A DNA stretch of 64,000 nt from Caballeronia mineralivorans PML1(12) (GCF_001028175.1 NZ_AEJF01000131.1:1-64000); one strand, 5' to 3'; positions 37,087 to 46,988 are shown, numbered from the stretch's first letter. Made by a program: numbers and translations. The notes: generated from the letters alone by a model not told the origin.

Positions 37087-37497
37087 ATGAACAGAATTAC
37101 CCTTTCCCGCGCCCTTCTGGCCGCAGCGCTTGGCGTCACGGTAGTCGCAACCGGACACGTCTTCCCTTCAGCCCAGATCATTGCATCGGCTCACGCGGCG
37201 ACGGCGTCGAAGCTCGGCGATCTGGCACCCTTCCGGGCGATTGTCGTCGATACCTCGACCTTGGTGAACAAGGGCAATCTTGCCGGCGCAAAGACACGCA
37301 TCAAGGATCTCGAAACCTCTTGGGATGAGGCAGAGCCTTCCCTGAAGCCGCGCTCGGCAGCAGACTGGCATGTCGTCGATAAAGCAATCGATCGCGCATT
37401 GTCAGCGCTACGCGCGGGTACGCCGGACGCTGCCGAGTGCAAGCAATCGCTGGCTGATCTTCTCAAGGAAATCGACCGCGTAAGCGGAAAGGCTTAA
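37087..37497 (+). CDS. Small periplasmic protein, unknown function
   Basis: The ATG at 37087 has an AGGAGA ribosome site and gives 136 residues. A signal peptide of about 38 residues ends in SAHAA. The mature part is helical and charged, with [20 protein letters not shown] and a W-x-E pattern [19 protein letters not shown], plus one Cys. The family is not known to me; similar proteins accompany COG4705 membrane proteins. They are likely cotranscribed. Confidence 0.75.
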   Translation: MNRITLSRALLAAALGVTVVATGHVFPSAQIIASAHAATASKLGDLAPFRAIVVDTSTLVNKGNLAGAKTRIKDLETSWDEAEPSLKPRSAADWHVVDKAIDRALSALRAGTPDAAECKQSLADLLKEIDRVSGKA

Positions 37498-37511
37498 CAC
37501 CCGGTTACCGC

Positions 37512-37549
37512 GTTCCCATTCGTTAGCGAAGGCCGTAGCGGATGGGAAC
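37512..37549. repeat. Long hairpin between two genes
   Basis: GTTCCCATTCGTTA (37512-37525) pairs with TAGCGGATGGGAAC (37536-37549) over 14 bases with two G-U pairs and a 10-base loop. There is no T run on this strand. It may end transcription from both sides or stabilise an mRNA end. Confidence 0.5.
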
Positions 37550-37618
37550 AGCGGTGGTCGGTCGAGTTGCCGCGAACTTTGGAACAGGAAACAATCGGCG
37601 CCATCGTACGGTCAAGTT

Positions 37619-38710
37619 TTAACTCAGGGCCTGCATTGCTGTGGACCACGTAGCAATCTCTGGGGGCTGCGAGAGCATTTGACCCAGCCTTTCCATATCG
37701 CCACGCTCGGTCCGCCACGCGATGTATTTCCTGAACGCCTCTTCGCTTTCTCACTCCTCGACAAACAGGATCGCGTGTGTGTTTTCGGCGCTACGAAACG
37801 CACGAACGGACCGCGCGCCCGGTGAAGATGACGTTTCGCGTATCGTCGCCGGCAGTCCGCTAACAAACTCCTCCGCAAAACCTTCCTTCACGTTCATTAG
37901 CAACGTGACCGTGATTGCTTCACCGCTGGCACGCTCAAGCCCATCGACGAATTCGCGAATGATCCCGGCGACTTCTGCCGGCGATTCAAGCGGGGATAAG
38001 TGCCCAGTACCGGGCAGCACATGCATGACGGCATGAGGCACGCGAGTGAGCAATTCCGCTTCGAGTATCGCGATGCCGTCGATGCGATCGAGCTCGCCCG
38101 CAATGACGATGGTCGGCACTTCGATCACGGCGACATCATGCGTGAGGTCTTCCAGACTCGTAGCCTGCGGCCACGCCAGCTTCGCCTGAAGGGCGCCGCG
38201 CAGGCTGTCTTCAATGACCTGCTCCCGATGTTTCGGGCTCAGCGTTTTGGCAGTCAGCATCTGGTCTATCGCCATGCCGACAGACTCTCGCGAAAGGTAG
38301 GCGCCTTCCATTGCCGCCCGCACCTCCGGCGGTAGCGCCAAGGGTACCGGGGGCGAAGGAGCGACGAGCACAAGCCCTGCCAATCCCTGCGGGCGTCGCG
38401 ACGCGAGCAACTGTGCAATCTTGCCGCCCATCGAATGACCAACTAATACGAACCGCTGCAAATTCAGCGCGGCAATCATCTGCTCTGCATCGTCGGCGAA
38501 GTCGGCGAGCGCGTATCCGGCGGCCGGCGCGTCGGAGTCACCCCAGCCGCGAAGATCGGGCGCAATCGTCCTGTACCGCGCAGGAAGCGCCGCAATGACG
38601 TCGTCCCACGTGCGCGACGAGCCTCCCCAGTAGTGCAGAAAAACGATCGGCAGCATGCCGTTGCCTTGATTCTTGACATGAATCTGTATGCCGTTCGACG
38701 CTATTTTCAT
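37619..38710 (-). pseudogene. Alpha/beta hydrolase fused to monooxygenase (ABM) domain, interrupted by a nonsense codon
   Basis: The open part (37751-38710, 319 residues) is an alpha/beta hydrolase: VFLHYWGGSSRTW, the Ser elbow VLVGHSMGGKIAQLLAS, acid VIAGELDRIDG and His GTGHLSPLESP. From about residue 267 an antibiotic-biosynthesis-monooxygenase-like ferredoxin fold begins (ITVTLLMNVKEGFAEEFVSG) and stops at FVEE followed by TGA at 37751-37753. The same frame continues after the TGA as ESEEAFRKYIAWRTERG, completing the domain, to a TAA at 37619-37621. TGG to TGA would explain it (one base). The hydrolase part may still work. It faces the divergent LysR at 38842. Confidence 0.85.
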
Positions 38711-38841
38711 CGCGGTTCTCCTTGATATCGGCGGCTTGACCGGTGCTCGGTCAAACTCACAAGGCGATGGTAGATTAGCGCACCAAAGGCGATAATCCCC
38801 GTTTTAATATCATCACCCGATCTTCTGGCTATCGAATAAAA

Positions 38842-39750
38842 ATGGACCGCTTTGCAAGCATTGCAGTGTTCGTTGCCGCCGTTGACGAGGGCAGTCTCGT
38901 TGCCGCCGGCAGACGATTTGGCTTGTCCGCTTCGATGGCCGGCAAATACGTCAGCGCGCTCGAAGCCGAGCTGAACGTGCGTCTGCTCCATCGCAGCACG
39001 CGCAGCCTGAGTCTTACCGACGCCGGCCGCACTTACTACGTCCGGTGCCAGCGCATTCTCGAAGAGTTCGACGACGCCAACCGCGAGGCCAGCGATACGC
39101 ACGGCACGGTGCGCGGCACCTTGCGCGTCGCGGCACCGGTAACGTTCGGGACCCTGCATATGGGAGAGGTCGTGGCGCGTTATCTGGACGATCACCCTCA
39201 CGTCAACATTGAGGTCTCGCTCGACGATCGTTATGTCGACCTGCAAAGCGCGGGTATCGATGTCGCGATCCGCATCGGCCAGTTGCCCGACTCCGACCTT
39301 GTTGCCCGGCGTCTTGCGCCGTGCCGGATGGCAATGTGCGCATCGCCGGCGTTCCTTGAGCGCGAGGGTACGCCGCAAAACCCCGAGGACTTACGCCGCG
39401 CGCCTCGTCTGGCGTTCAATGAAGCGGTGTCGGTTCCGGAGTGGGTGCTGACCGATAAACAAAATCGCGAACACGTGATCGACGGACCGCTTCGGATGCA
39501 GGCCAACAACATGCAAATGCTGCTCTCGGCCGCGCTCGCGGGCGTCGGGATTGCGTATGGCCCCACCTTCGTTCTTGGAAAAGATATCAAGGCCGGGAAC
39601 CTCGTCAAGCTGCTTCCAGACTATAGAACCGCCGAGTTGACCATCAACGCGGTTTATCCAACCGCGCGCTATGTGCCGTCGAAAGTGCGTCAGTTTATTG
39701 ATTACCTGGCTAAGGCTTTTAAGGACGAGCCGCCGTGGGACCGTTATTGA
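38842..39750 (+). CDS. LysR-family transcriptional regulator
   Basis: The protein has 302 residues, opening MDRFASIAVFVAAVDEGSLV with the helix-turn-helix AAGRRFGLSASMAGKYVSAL, and has the usual effector domain. It is divergent from the hydrolase gene with 131 bases between, so it probably controls it. GTLRVAAPVTFGTLHMG is typical of the subgroup that regulates nearby oxidoreductases or hydrolases. Confidence 0.92.
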   Translation: MDRFASIAVFVAAVDEGSLVAAGRRFGLSASMAGKYVSALEAELNVRLLHRSTRSLSLTDAGRTYYVRCQRILEEFDDANREASDTHGTVRGTLRVAAPVTFGTLHMGEVVARYLDDHPHVNIEVSLDDRYVDLQSAGIDVAIRIGQLPDSDLVARRLAPCRMAMCASPAFLEREGTPQNPEDLRRAPRLAFNEAVSVPEWVLTDKQNREHVIDGPLRMQANNMQMLLSAALAGVGIAYGPTFVLGKDIKAGNLVKLLPDYRTAELTINAVYPTARYVPSKVRQFIDYLAKAFKDEPPWDRY

Positions 39751-40071
39751 CGTTCGTTAATTGCTCTGCTGACGTGCCTTATAAACCGCAATGAAATATT
39801 GATAGGATTCCGGAATGTGCCTGGCAGCGGCTCGCCATATTTTCTGAAGAGCCGGGCGAGGTATGACGAAGACTCGATACCAACCTCCGAAGAGGTATTT
39901 TGCTGAGTTGGCTGAAAATGTCGATATCGATACGGTTCAATCGTTAGATGAAATTTGGACGAAGCCGACGTTCGAATGTCAGCATGAAAGCTTTGCTCAC
40001 ATCGCTCGGTCTGCGCACGCTCGCTCCTGTCGACCCGGAGTAGGATGGTCGATGTCGGGTCGGGAGGTTCC
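39751..40071. other. Intergenic region, 321 bases
   Basis: No gene with a ribosome site was found on either strand. It should contain the promoter of the GH63-like gene, whose SD (GGGAGG) is at 40062-40067. Frames through it lack recognisable motifs. Confidence 0.5.
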
Positions 40072-42837
40072 ATGCCACCGCTACGCGCAATCAATCTGCT
40101 CCAGTCGAACGAAGGTTCCCGTCTCCATGGTCCGGAACTCGACCAATGGCGCCGCTGGGGACCTTATCTGAGCGATCGGCAATGGGGCACGGTTCGCGAA
40201 GACTACAGCGAAGACGGCACCGCTTGGGACTACTTTCCGCACGATCATGCGCGCAGCCGCATGTACCGCTGGGGTGAGGACGGCATTGCCGGATTCGGCA
40301 ACGACCCGCTCGACTGGTGCGTATCGCTCGCGCTCTGGAACGGGCACGATTCGATCCTCAAGGAACGGCTCTTCGGGTTGACGAATGCGCAAGGCAATCA
40401 CGGCGAGGACGTGAAGGAGCTTTACTTCTATCTCGACGGCACGCCGACGCATTCGTACATGAAGATGCTGTACAAGTATCCGCACGACGCGTACCCGTAC
40501 CAGGATCTGATCGACGAAAACCTGCGGCGCGGCGCCGATCAGCCCGAATATGAAATCCTCGATACGGGCGTGTTCGACGATAACCGCTACTTCGACGTCT
40601 GCGTCGAGTATGCGAAGCACACACCCGACGATATCGTGATGCGCGTTACCGTCGAAAACCGCGCGGATCAGCGCGCGGCGCTTCATGTGTTGCCGCAATT
40701 CTGGGCGCGCAACAGATGGGCGTGGTCGGGCAAGTTCGGCAAGCCCTCGCTTACGCTGGAGCCGAATGCGGAGGAAGGCGCGCGCGTGATCGCCCACAAT
40801 CCCGCGCGCAATCCCGCGCTCGGAACGATGATCGTGACGGCGTCGGCGCAACAGCCGATCGAGTGGCTCTTCTGCGAAAACGAAACGAATGTGCGCCGCA
40901 TTTTCGGCATCGATGGAGCGGGGCCGTTCAAGGACGGCTTCAATGACTACCTCGTTGACGGCGACGAGCAGGCAATCCGGCGTAACCAGGGCACCCGCGC
41001 CGCCGCGCATGTGGTCCTGCAGTTCGCGCCTCATGAGCGCTCGGTGCTGTATCTGCGCTGGCGTCCAGAATCGTCTTCGGCCGCGGCTCCGGATGCGGTG
41101 CCGCTCGACATGAACGAGCTCTTCGCGCGCCGGCAAGCGGAGGCCGACGAATTCTATGCGGCGCTTCAGCACGACATCCCCGACGCCGATGCACGGCTCG
41201 TGCAGCGTCAAGCGCTCGCCGGCATGCTGTGGTCGAAGCAGTACTACCAGTTCGACGTGACGCGCTGGCACGACGGTGACCCCGGCCAACCGAAGCCACC
41301 GAGAGCACGCAGGCACGGCCGCAACGCGGACTGGCGGCACATGTGCAATGGCGACATCGTGTCCATGCCCGACAAGTGGGAGTACCCATGGTACGCGTCG
41401 TGGGACCTCGCGTTTCATGCGGTCGCGTTCGCCATGATCGATCCCGACTTCGCGAAGAAACAATTACTGCTGCTCGTGAAGGAGCGCTACATGCATCCGA
41501 ACGGGCAATTGCCCGCCTACGAATGGGCGTTCGGCGATGCGAATCCGCCCGTTCATGCGTGGGCAACATGGCGTGTGTATGAACTCGACCGCGAGGTGAC
41601 GGGCGTTGGCGATCACGAGTTTCTCGAAGTCATGTTCCACAAGCTGCTGCTCAATTTCTCGTGGTGGGTCAATCGCAAGGACGCCGATGACCGCAACATC
41701 TTTCAGGGCGGCTTTCTCGGGCTCGACAATGTCGGCATCTTCGACCGGTCTTCGCCGCTGCCAACCGGCGGGCGCATCGATCAGGCCGATGGCACGGCAT
41801 GGATGGCCTCGTACGCGCTCGACCTGATGCAGATCGGCCTCGAACTGGCGATGACGAACAACGCGTACGTCGAAATCGCAGTGAAATTCTTCGAGCATTT
41901 TCTGTATATCGCGGAAGCAGTCAGTTGTAACGAAGGCTGCAGCACAGGGTTATGGGACGAACACGACGAATTCTTCTACGACGTACTGCACCTTCCGGAC
42001 GGAACCCGTGTGCCCATGCGCATTCGTTCGATCGTCGGGCTGATTCCGCTCTTCGCCGTTCACGTGCTCGAGGAGCGGGTGTACGGCCATCTGCCGGGAT
42101 TGCGCGAACGACTGGCGTGGTTCCTCGATCATCGACCGAATCTGGCAAAGCTGGTGTCGCGCTGGACCGAACCTGGCAAGGGCAACACCACGCTGCTCTC
42201 GCTGTTGCGCGGACACCGGATGAAATCGCTATTGCGCCGCGCGCTCGATGAAAACGAGTTTCTCTCGGAGCACGGCGTGCGGGCGCTGTCCCGTGTGCAT
42301 CACGATGCACCGTACGTCTTCGATCATGACGGCGTGAGTCTCCGCATTAAATACCAGCCAGCCGAATCTGACTCGCGTGTGTTCGGCGGTAATTCGAACT
42401 GGCGCGGGCCGGTCTGGATACCGGTCAACTACCTGCTGATCGAATCGCTGTATGAGTTCTATCGTTACTACGGCGATGAGTTTCGCGTCGAATATCCGAC
42501 GGGAACTGGCAACAGTCTTTCGCTGAGCGAGATTGCCGACGACCTTGCGCGGCGCGTCACCACGCTCTTTCTCAAAGATGCACAAGGCGTGCGGCCCGTG
42601 ATGGCGGCCTATCCGATGCTGCAAGCCGACCCGCGTTCGCAGGATCTCGTGCTATTCCATGAGTACTTTCACGGTGACAACGGACGCGGCGTCGGCGCTT
42701 CGCATCAGACCGGCTGGAGCGGGCTCGTCGCGCTGCTGCTCCAGCCGCGCATGATGAAGTTGTCCCATGTAGCGCCTGATGTTGCGCCGGTGGCCGCGCC
42801 AGTGGCCGGAGACACCGCACCGGCCATGGCGCGCTAG
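40072..42837 (+). CDS. GH63-like glucosidase (MGH1-type glycoside hydrolase)
   Basis: The ATG at 40072 (MPPLRAINLL) with GGGAGG upstream gives 921 residues. The N-terminal part has RRWGPYLSDRQWGTVREDYS and WDYFPHDHARSRMYRWGEDG, and the (alpha/alpha)6 barrel has KWEYPWYASWDLAFHAVAFA, GGFLGLDNVGIFDRS, and SNWRGPVWIPVNYLL. These match MGH1-type GH63 relatives such as mannosylglycerate hydrolases. No signal peptide is visible, so it probably acts on a cytoplasmic glucoside such as glucosylglycerate or trehalose-like compounds. The substrate is not determined by sequence. Confidence 0.85.
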   Translation: MPPLRAINLLQSNEGSRLHGPELDQWRRWGPYLSDRQWGTVREDYSEDGTAWDYFPHDHARSRMYRWGEDGIAGFGNDPLDWCVSLALWNGHDSILKERLFGLTNAQGNHGEDVKELYFYLDGTPTHSYMKMLYKYPHDAYPYQDLIDENLRRGADQPEYEILDTGVFDDNRYFDVCVEYAKHTPDDIVMRVTVENRADQRAALHVLPQFWARNRWAWSGKFGKPSLTLEPNAEEGARVIAHNPARNPALGTMIVTASAQQPIEWLFCENETNVRRIFGIDGAGPFKDGFNDYLVDGDEQAIRRNQGTRAAAHVVLQFAPHERSVLYLRWRPESSSAAAPDAVPLDMNELFARRQAEADEFYAALQHDIPDADARLVQRQALAGMLWSKQYYQFDVTRWHDGDPGQPKPPRARRHGRNADWRHMCNGDIVSMPDKWEYPWYASWDLAFHAVAFAMIDPDFAKKQLLLLVKERYMHPNGQLPAYEWAFGDANPPVHAWATWRVYELDREVTGVGDHEFLEVMFHKLLLNFSWWVNRKDADDRNIFQGGFLGLDNVGIFDRSSPLPTGGRIDQADGTAWMASYALDLMQIGLELAMTNNAYVEIAVKFFEHFLYIAEAVSCNEGCSTGLWDEHDEFFYDVLHLPDGTRVPMRIRSIVGLIPLFAVHVLEERVYGHLPGLRERLAWFLDHRPNLAKLVSRWTEPGKGNTTLLSLLRGHRMKSLLRRALDENEFLSEHGVRALSRVHHDAPYVFDHDGVSLRIKYQPAESDSRVFGGNSNWRGPVWIPVNYLLIESLYEFYRYYGDEFRVEYPTGTGNSLSLSEIADDLARRVTTLFLKDAQGVRPVMAAYPMLQADPRSQDLVLFHEYFHGDNGRGVGASHQTGWSGLVALLLQPRMMKLSHVAPDVAPVAAPVAGDTAPAMAR

Positions 42838-42913
42838 CGTTCCGGCCGCTGGAAGCGGTATCGGAGCACAATGCAAGATGAATTGTTCGACCCCGTGATT
42901 CAAGGAGCAATCG

Positions 42914-43465
42914 ATGGCTACCGAATCTCCCGCAGACGAACTCGGCCTTGCCGCGCCCGCCTTTTCGCTGCCCGCAACTGACGGGCGAACCTATACGCTC
43001 AACGACGTGCGCGGCATGAAGGGGCTCGTCGTGATCTTCATGTGCAACCATTGTCCGTACGTGCAGACTGCATTACCGCGAATCGTGCGCGAAGCGCGCG
43101 AGTTGGCGGCACTGGGTATTGGCACCGTGGGGATCAACTCGAACGACGCCACTGTCTATCCGGAGGATTCGTTCAAACGCATGGTGACACTCGCGGCCGA
43201 GTGGCAGTTGCCTTTCCCGTATCTGCATGACGAGACGCAGCAGGTTGCGCGGGCGTACGGCGCGGTGTGCACGCCGGAGTTCTACGGCGTCGACGCCAAC
43301 TTGCTGTTGCGATACCGCGGCAGGCTGGATGCTTCACGCAAGGATCCGGTTCCCGACGCGCGCCGGGAACTGTTCGAGGCGATGCAGCAGATCGCGCAAA
43401 CCAGCGTCGGCCCGGATATGCAGTATCCAGCGTTCGGATGCGCGATCAAGTGGAAGAGTGCGTGA
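42914..43465 (+). CDS. Thioredoxin/AhpC-fold protein with CNHCPYV active site
   Basis: The protein has 183 residues. The redox motif is FMCNHCPYVQTALPRI (about 43-58), with a Cys-x-x-Cys site inside a thioredoxin fold: LAAPAFSLPATDGRTYTL at the start and VCTPEFYGVDANLLLRYRG holding the cis-Pro. This subgroup is common in beta-proteobacteria as a cytoplasmic thiol oxidoreductase of unknown partner. It follows the GH63 gene by 76 bases on the same strand. Confidence 0.9.
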   Translation: MATESPADELGLAAPAFSLPATDGRTYTLNDVRGMKGLVVIFMCNHCPYVQTALPRIVREARELAALGIGTVGINSNDATVYPEDSFKRMVTLAAEWQLPFPYLHDETQQVARAYGAVCTPEFYGVDANLLLRYRGRLDASRKDPVPDARRELFEAMQQIAQTSVGPDMQYPAFGCAIKWKSA

Positions 43466-43792
43466 GGCGGCGACGCACCGGGTGCCGTCTATTCCATGGC
43501 TTCGTACGCTAACGTCCGATGGGGCAATGTCCGAGAAGTCGACGACTGTGATGGCGCTGTCGCCGCGCGACTGCTTCGCCTGCGAGTGTCCAGTCGAACA
43601 GCATGGCCCCGGTCGTAGGGCGACGCGAAGACCGCCTTTGTAGCTTTGCGAGGATGGAGTCAGCGGAAGCGGTCCATGTAAAAGGTTTGCAATTCTCGTT
43701 GTAGTGGGAGACGAATTGATCGATACGCTTACCTGGCAGCGGGCCGCAAACCGCCAGCCGGTTCCAGGGCTGGCGTTACTCATTCCCTCGCA
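43466..43792. other. Intergenic region between convergent genes
   Basis: No gene with a ribosome site and recognisable protein was found in 327 bases. The DEAD helicase ends at 43793 from the other side, so transcription from both sides must end here, but I see no strong hairpin. Confidence 0.4.
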
Positions 43793-45238
43793 TCAGGGTT
43801 GGCGTTTGCCGCTGCCACCAGCGGGTTTGCCAGCCGGCTTACGTGAACCCGCAACTGGCTTGCTGGCGGGTTTGCTGCGTGGCTTTTGCACGCTGAATGG
43901 GTTACCGCTGGAGAAGCTTGTGCCTTTACCCTCGGCCACAGCGCGCTGAACCGCAGGCTTGCGATCGTTTTCGCCACTTTGCGGGCGCAGTTTTTTGCTG
44001 AGCACCTGCATGGGGCCCGGCGCACCTTGTGGCATTTTCGGCTTCTTCGGCTTTTTGGGTTTCTTGATGATCTGGCCCGTCGCACTAGTTTGCGGCACGC
44101 GGTGTTCGGCTTCGAAACCCGCCTCTTCTTCACGGGGCAGCGTTTGCCGGATCAGCGCTTCAATCGCGGCCAGTTGCGGCGCTTCATCGGCACACACAAG
44201 GGACACTGCCACGCCGCTGGCGCCCGCGCGACCGGTACGGCCAATACGGTGCACATAGTCTTGCGCCACGATCGGCAGATCAACGTTGATCACCAGCGGC
44301 AGGTCGTCGATATCCAGCCCGCGCGCAGCTACATCGGTGGCTACCAGCATATGTACTTCGCCCGTCTTGAAGCGCTCCAGCGCACGCAGGCGCGCGGGTT
44401 GCGGTTTGTCGCCGTGGATGGTGTCGACCGCATAGCCCGCTTCATCCAGCATGGCCGCTAGGTAATCCACGCCGTTGCGGGTTTTGACGAACACCAGCGC
44501 GTGCTCCCAGTTGTTCTGAGCCACAAGGTGCATGAAGAGGTCAGGCTTGTTCTTTTTATCCACCGGCACCACCCACTGCTTGATCTTGCTGGCCGTGGCA
44601 TTGGGCGAGCCGACGCTGATGTTGACCGGGCCGCGGAGAATGGCCGCCGCCATGGCGCGGATATCATCGGTAAACGTGGCAGAGAACAGCAGGGTCTGGC
44701 GCTGAGCGGGCAATGCAGCAAAGACGGCGTTGAGTTCGCGCGCAAAGCCCAGATCCAGCATGCGGTCGGCTTCATCCAGCACCAGCGTTTGTACTTGATC
44801 GAACTGCACTGCGTTCTGGCGATTGAGATCCAGCAAACGGCCCGGCGTGGCAACGAGCACATCCACGCCTTTGCGCAACGTCATCATCTGCGGGTTGATA
44901 CTCACACCGCCGTAGGCGGCCAGAAATCGTAAGTCGAGGCCTTTGCCGTAATCGATAAAGCTTTGCAACACTTGTTCGGCCAGTTCACGCGTGGGCACCA
45001 GCACCAGAACACGCGCGCGGTTGCTGGACACCGCCGGGCCGTGTTCCACCAGCCGTTGCAACAACGGCAACGCAAAACCCGCCGTTTTGCCAGTGCCGGT
45101 CTGTGCCGCAGCCATGACGTCCTTGCCACTGAGCACAGCAGGAATCGCCTTGGCCTGCACCGGCGTAGGTGTCTGGTAATTGAGGTCCTGCAGATTACGC
45201 AGCAAGGGATCGATCAGGCCAAGCGAGGCAAAAGACAT
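43793..45238 (-). CDS. rhlE: RhlE-type DEAD-box RNA helicase
   Basis: The protein has 481 residues. The Q motif and motif I are seen in PTPVQAKAIPAVL and AAQTGTGKTAGF, with PTRELAEQ (Ia), TPGRLLDL (Ib), VLDEADRMLD (DEAD box), FSATF (SAT), ATDVAARGLDIDDLP, and HRIGRTGRAG (motif VI). A Lys/Arg/Pro-rich tail of about 110 residues (KKPKKPKKPKMPQG) binds RNA. It unwinds RNA duplexes in ribosome assembly, decay or cold response. It is a single gene. Confidence 0.95.
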   Translation of the reverse strand: MSFASLGLIDPLLRNLQDLNYQTPTPVQAKAIPAVLSGKDVMAAAQTGTGKTAGFALPLLQRLVEHGPAVSSNRARVLVLVPTRELAEQVLQSFIDYGKGLDLRFLAAYGGVSINPQMMTLRKGVDVLVATPGRLLDLNRQNAVQFDQVQTLVLDEADRMLDLGFARELNAVFAALPAQRQTLLFSATFTDDIRAMAAAILRGPVNISVGSPNATASKIKQWVVPVDKKNKPDLFMHLVAQNNWEHALVFVKTRNGVDYLAAMLDEAGYAVDTIHGDKPQPARLRALERFKTGEVHMLVATDVAARGLDIDDLPLVINVDLPIVAQDYVHRIGRTGRAGASGVAVSLVCADEAPQLAAIEALIRQTLPREEEAGFEAEHRVPQTSATGQIIKKPKKPKKPKMPQGAPGPMQVLSKKLRPQSGENDRKPAVQRAVAEGKGTSFSSGNPFSVQKPRSKPASKPVAGSRKPAGKPAGGSGKRQP

Positions 45239-45878
45239 TGCCGTATTCCGTCCTAAAGCCGCAATTCTAGCGGTTACCGCCTGATTGCGCCGCGCGGATC
45301 AACGGTCAAAAAGGATCGACGTTGATCGCCACTGAAAAACGTAGCGGTGCCGGGCGCCGCGCCGGCAACCTGTACTACAAGGGGCCGACGAGCAGTACTG
45401 CCGCCAGGGCGAGCCCCAATTGCATCAACAGCAAACGCGCCAGTGGCCGCGCAACCAGCCACGCGCGCACCTACATCGCCGCCAACTGCCCGAAATTAGG
45501 CCAGAGTCCTGTGGCATCGCTTCTACTGGGTCGAGAGTACGCATCCGGTCTCGGTCAGACCGGTCATTCGCGACCTTCGACCTTCGAATGTCAGGAAAGC
45601 GACCCGTAGCCGCCTGACAAACGCCGATACTCGAATGACGGCAAAGGCCGATCAACAGCCGATTGCAGAAGGGTGCTCAAGCGGCAATTCGTCGGCCATC
45701 GCGGTCGTTGGTTCATCAACGCGTCAATGGCTGGTATAGGTTCCGACGACGGTCGAGCAATCTTGGTGAGCGGCTGCTTTGATCGTCGTCGAACGGCAGT
45801 GCACGACCCCACTCCGGCCGCTGGATCCCGCGCCTCTTCAGCGGCAACTTGACGACTGGTGGCGATCGATCGGTACCA
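45239..45878. other. Intergenic region, 640 bases
   Basis: No gene with a convincing ribosome site and homology was recognised. Short frames with mixed basic composition look like shadows or decayed sequence. A minus-strand hydrophobic frame (about 45385-45480, ending LALAAVLLVGPL) is noted below as rejected. Confidence 0.4.
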
Positions 45879-46988
45879 TCAATGCACGGCCCCTGATGCG
45901 TCTTGCAGAGATGTCGAAAAGACGCGTCCATCGACATCCGTCAATTGCAATGTCCGTGCGCTGACGGTTGCGCCCGTATGAACGGTCGGCGCCGGCAACG
46001 TGACCGTCGAAGCAGCGCCCATCGCCGCGCGCAGGCCGAACGGACCCGGGCCGAATTTGTTATAGGCATAGTCGTTGTTGAACGCAGTCTTCGGCATCTT
46101 TGAGAGTGCCTCAGCATTCCATTGCGCGACGGGCGCCCTGTTCGCATCGAGCAATTCAGCCGCGACGACGTGCACCGGCGCCTCAGCGGTCCCGGCATCG
46201 AGCGCAACATGAAAGCGCACGCTTCCATCAGCGAGAACGGCCGCGCGAGCCAATGTCAGGTGATGGGCGGTCGGGCTAATAGGGCCGCTATGAAACGGCG
46301 TCACGACGGAACCACGGTAGTAGCTGTACGTCCCAACGTTGAACACGACTACAAAGGTCAATACCGCGAGCGCGAGGTTGCGAAAGCCAGTATCCGAAAG
46401 CGGCAGCGCCCTGCTGCCCGAAGCCCATTTGAACCAGCCGCTGTCTGCCCGCTGCGGCTTGTTGCGCAGCAGGACATTGTCCAGCGACCAGGCGCCACTG
46501 CCTCCCAGCATCAACGTCGCACCCATGGCAAGATTGCAGGCCGCCATCGTCCATTCGTCGATGCACGTCGCCCCCTGCCAGCCGAACATCAGCATGAGCA
46601 ATACGGAAAAACCCATTGAAGCGAGTGCCGCGGCGCGCGTAAAGAGGCCCGCCATCAGCATGAGCCCGACAATCAGTTCAGCAGCACTAAAGAGAATCAC
46701 GCCGCCATACAGCAGATAGAAGTGATGCAACATGAAACTGATCACATGGTCCATACCGAGAAGCGCTCCTGGCATCGCCGTCTGGAACTTGTTGGCCATC
46801 CAGTGCGCGGCATGCGGATTGAGCTTACCGGGCGCATAAATGAATCGCCGCGAACCTCCGCCCCAATAGATAAAGCCCTGAATGACACGGACCGACATCA
46901 GGGAGATGGCCGAAATACGCCACGTACGCTGGTCCTGCTCGCTCACAGCGCGTTCGTGACTGGCAGCATGGTATGCAATTGAACTCAT
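45879..46988 (-). CDS. DoxD-DoxA fusion, thiosulfate:quinone oxidoreductase-like
   Basis: The ATG at 46988 (MSSIAYHAASHERAV) has AGAGG upstream; the longer frame from 47066 is not supported. It has 369 residues. The N-terminal half holds several membrane helices with VIQGFIYWGGGSRRFIYAP and FQTAMPGALLGMDHVISFML, typical of DoxD. A further helix (about 219-239) leads to a periplasmic DoxA-like domain to the end (YSYYRGSVVTPFHSG then VHVVAAELLDANRAPVAQWN). Such fused proteins are thiosulfate:quinone oxidoreductases that pass electrons from thiosulfate to quinone. Substrate is by family analogy. It is divergent from the DUF4148-FNR-DsrE genes. Confidence 0.85.
   Translation of the reverse strand: MSSIAYHAASHERAVSEQDQRTWRISAISLMSVRVIQGFIYWGGGSRRFIYAPGKLNPHAAHWMANKFQTAMPGALLGMDHVISFMLHHFYLLYGGVILFSAAELIVGLMLMAGLFTRAAALASMGFSVLLMLMFGWQGATCIDEWTMAACNLAMGATLMLGGSGAWSLDNVLLRNKPQRADSGWFKWASGSRALPLSDTGFRNLALAVLTFVVVFNVGTYSYYRGSVVTPFHSGPISPTAHHLTLARAAVLADGSVRFHVALDAGTAEAPVHVVAAELLDANRAPVAQWNAEALSKMPKTAFNNDYAYNKFGPGPFGLRAAMGAASTVTLPAPTVHTGATVSARTLQLTDVDGRVFSTSLQDASGAVH

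Noticed and set aside
40081-41463. Minus-strand frame opposite the GH63-like gene (460 residues)
   Set aside because: Shadow frame with no ribosome site or motif; the plus-strand gene is certain.
45385-45480. Hydrophobic minus-strand frame ending LALAAVLLVGPL
   Set aside because: It starts right after an in-frame TAG, has no good ribosome site and only 31 residues. It could be a remnant of a membrane protein but cannot be supported.
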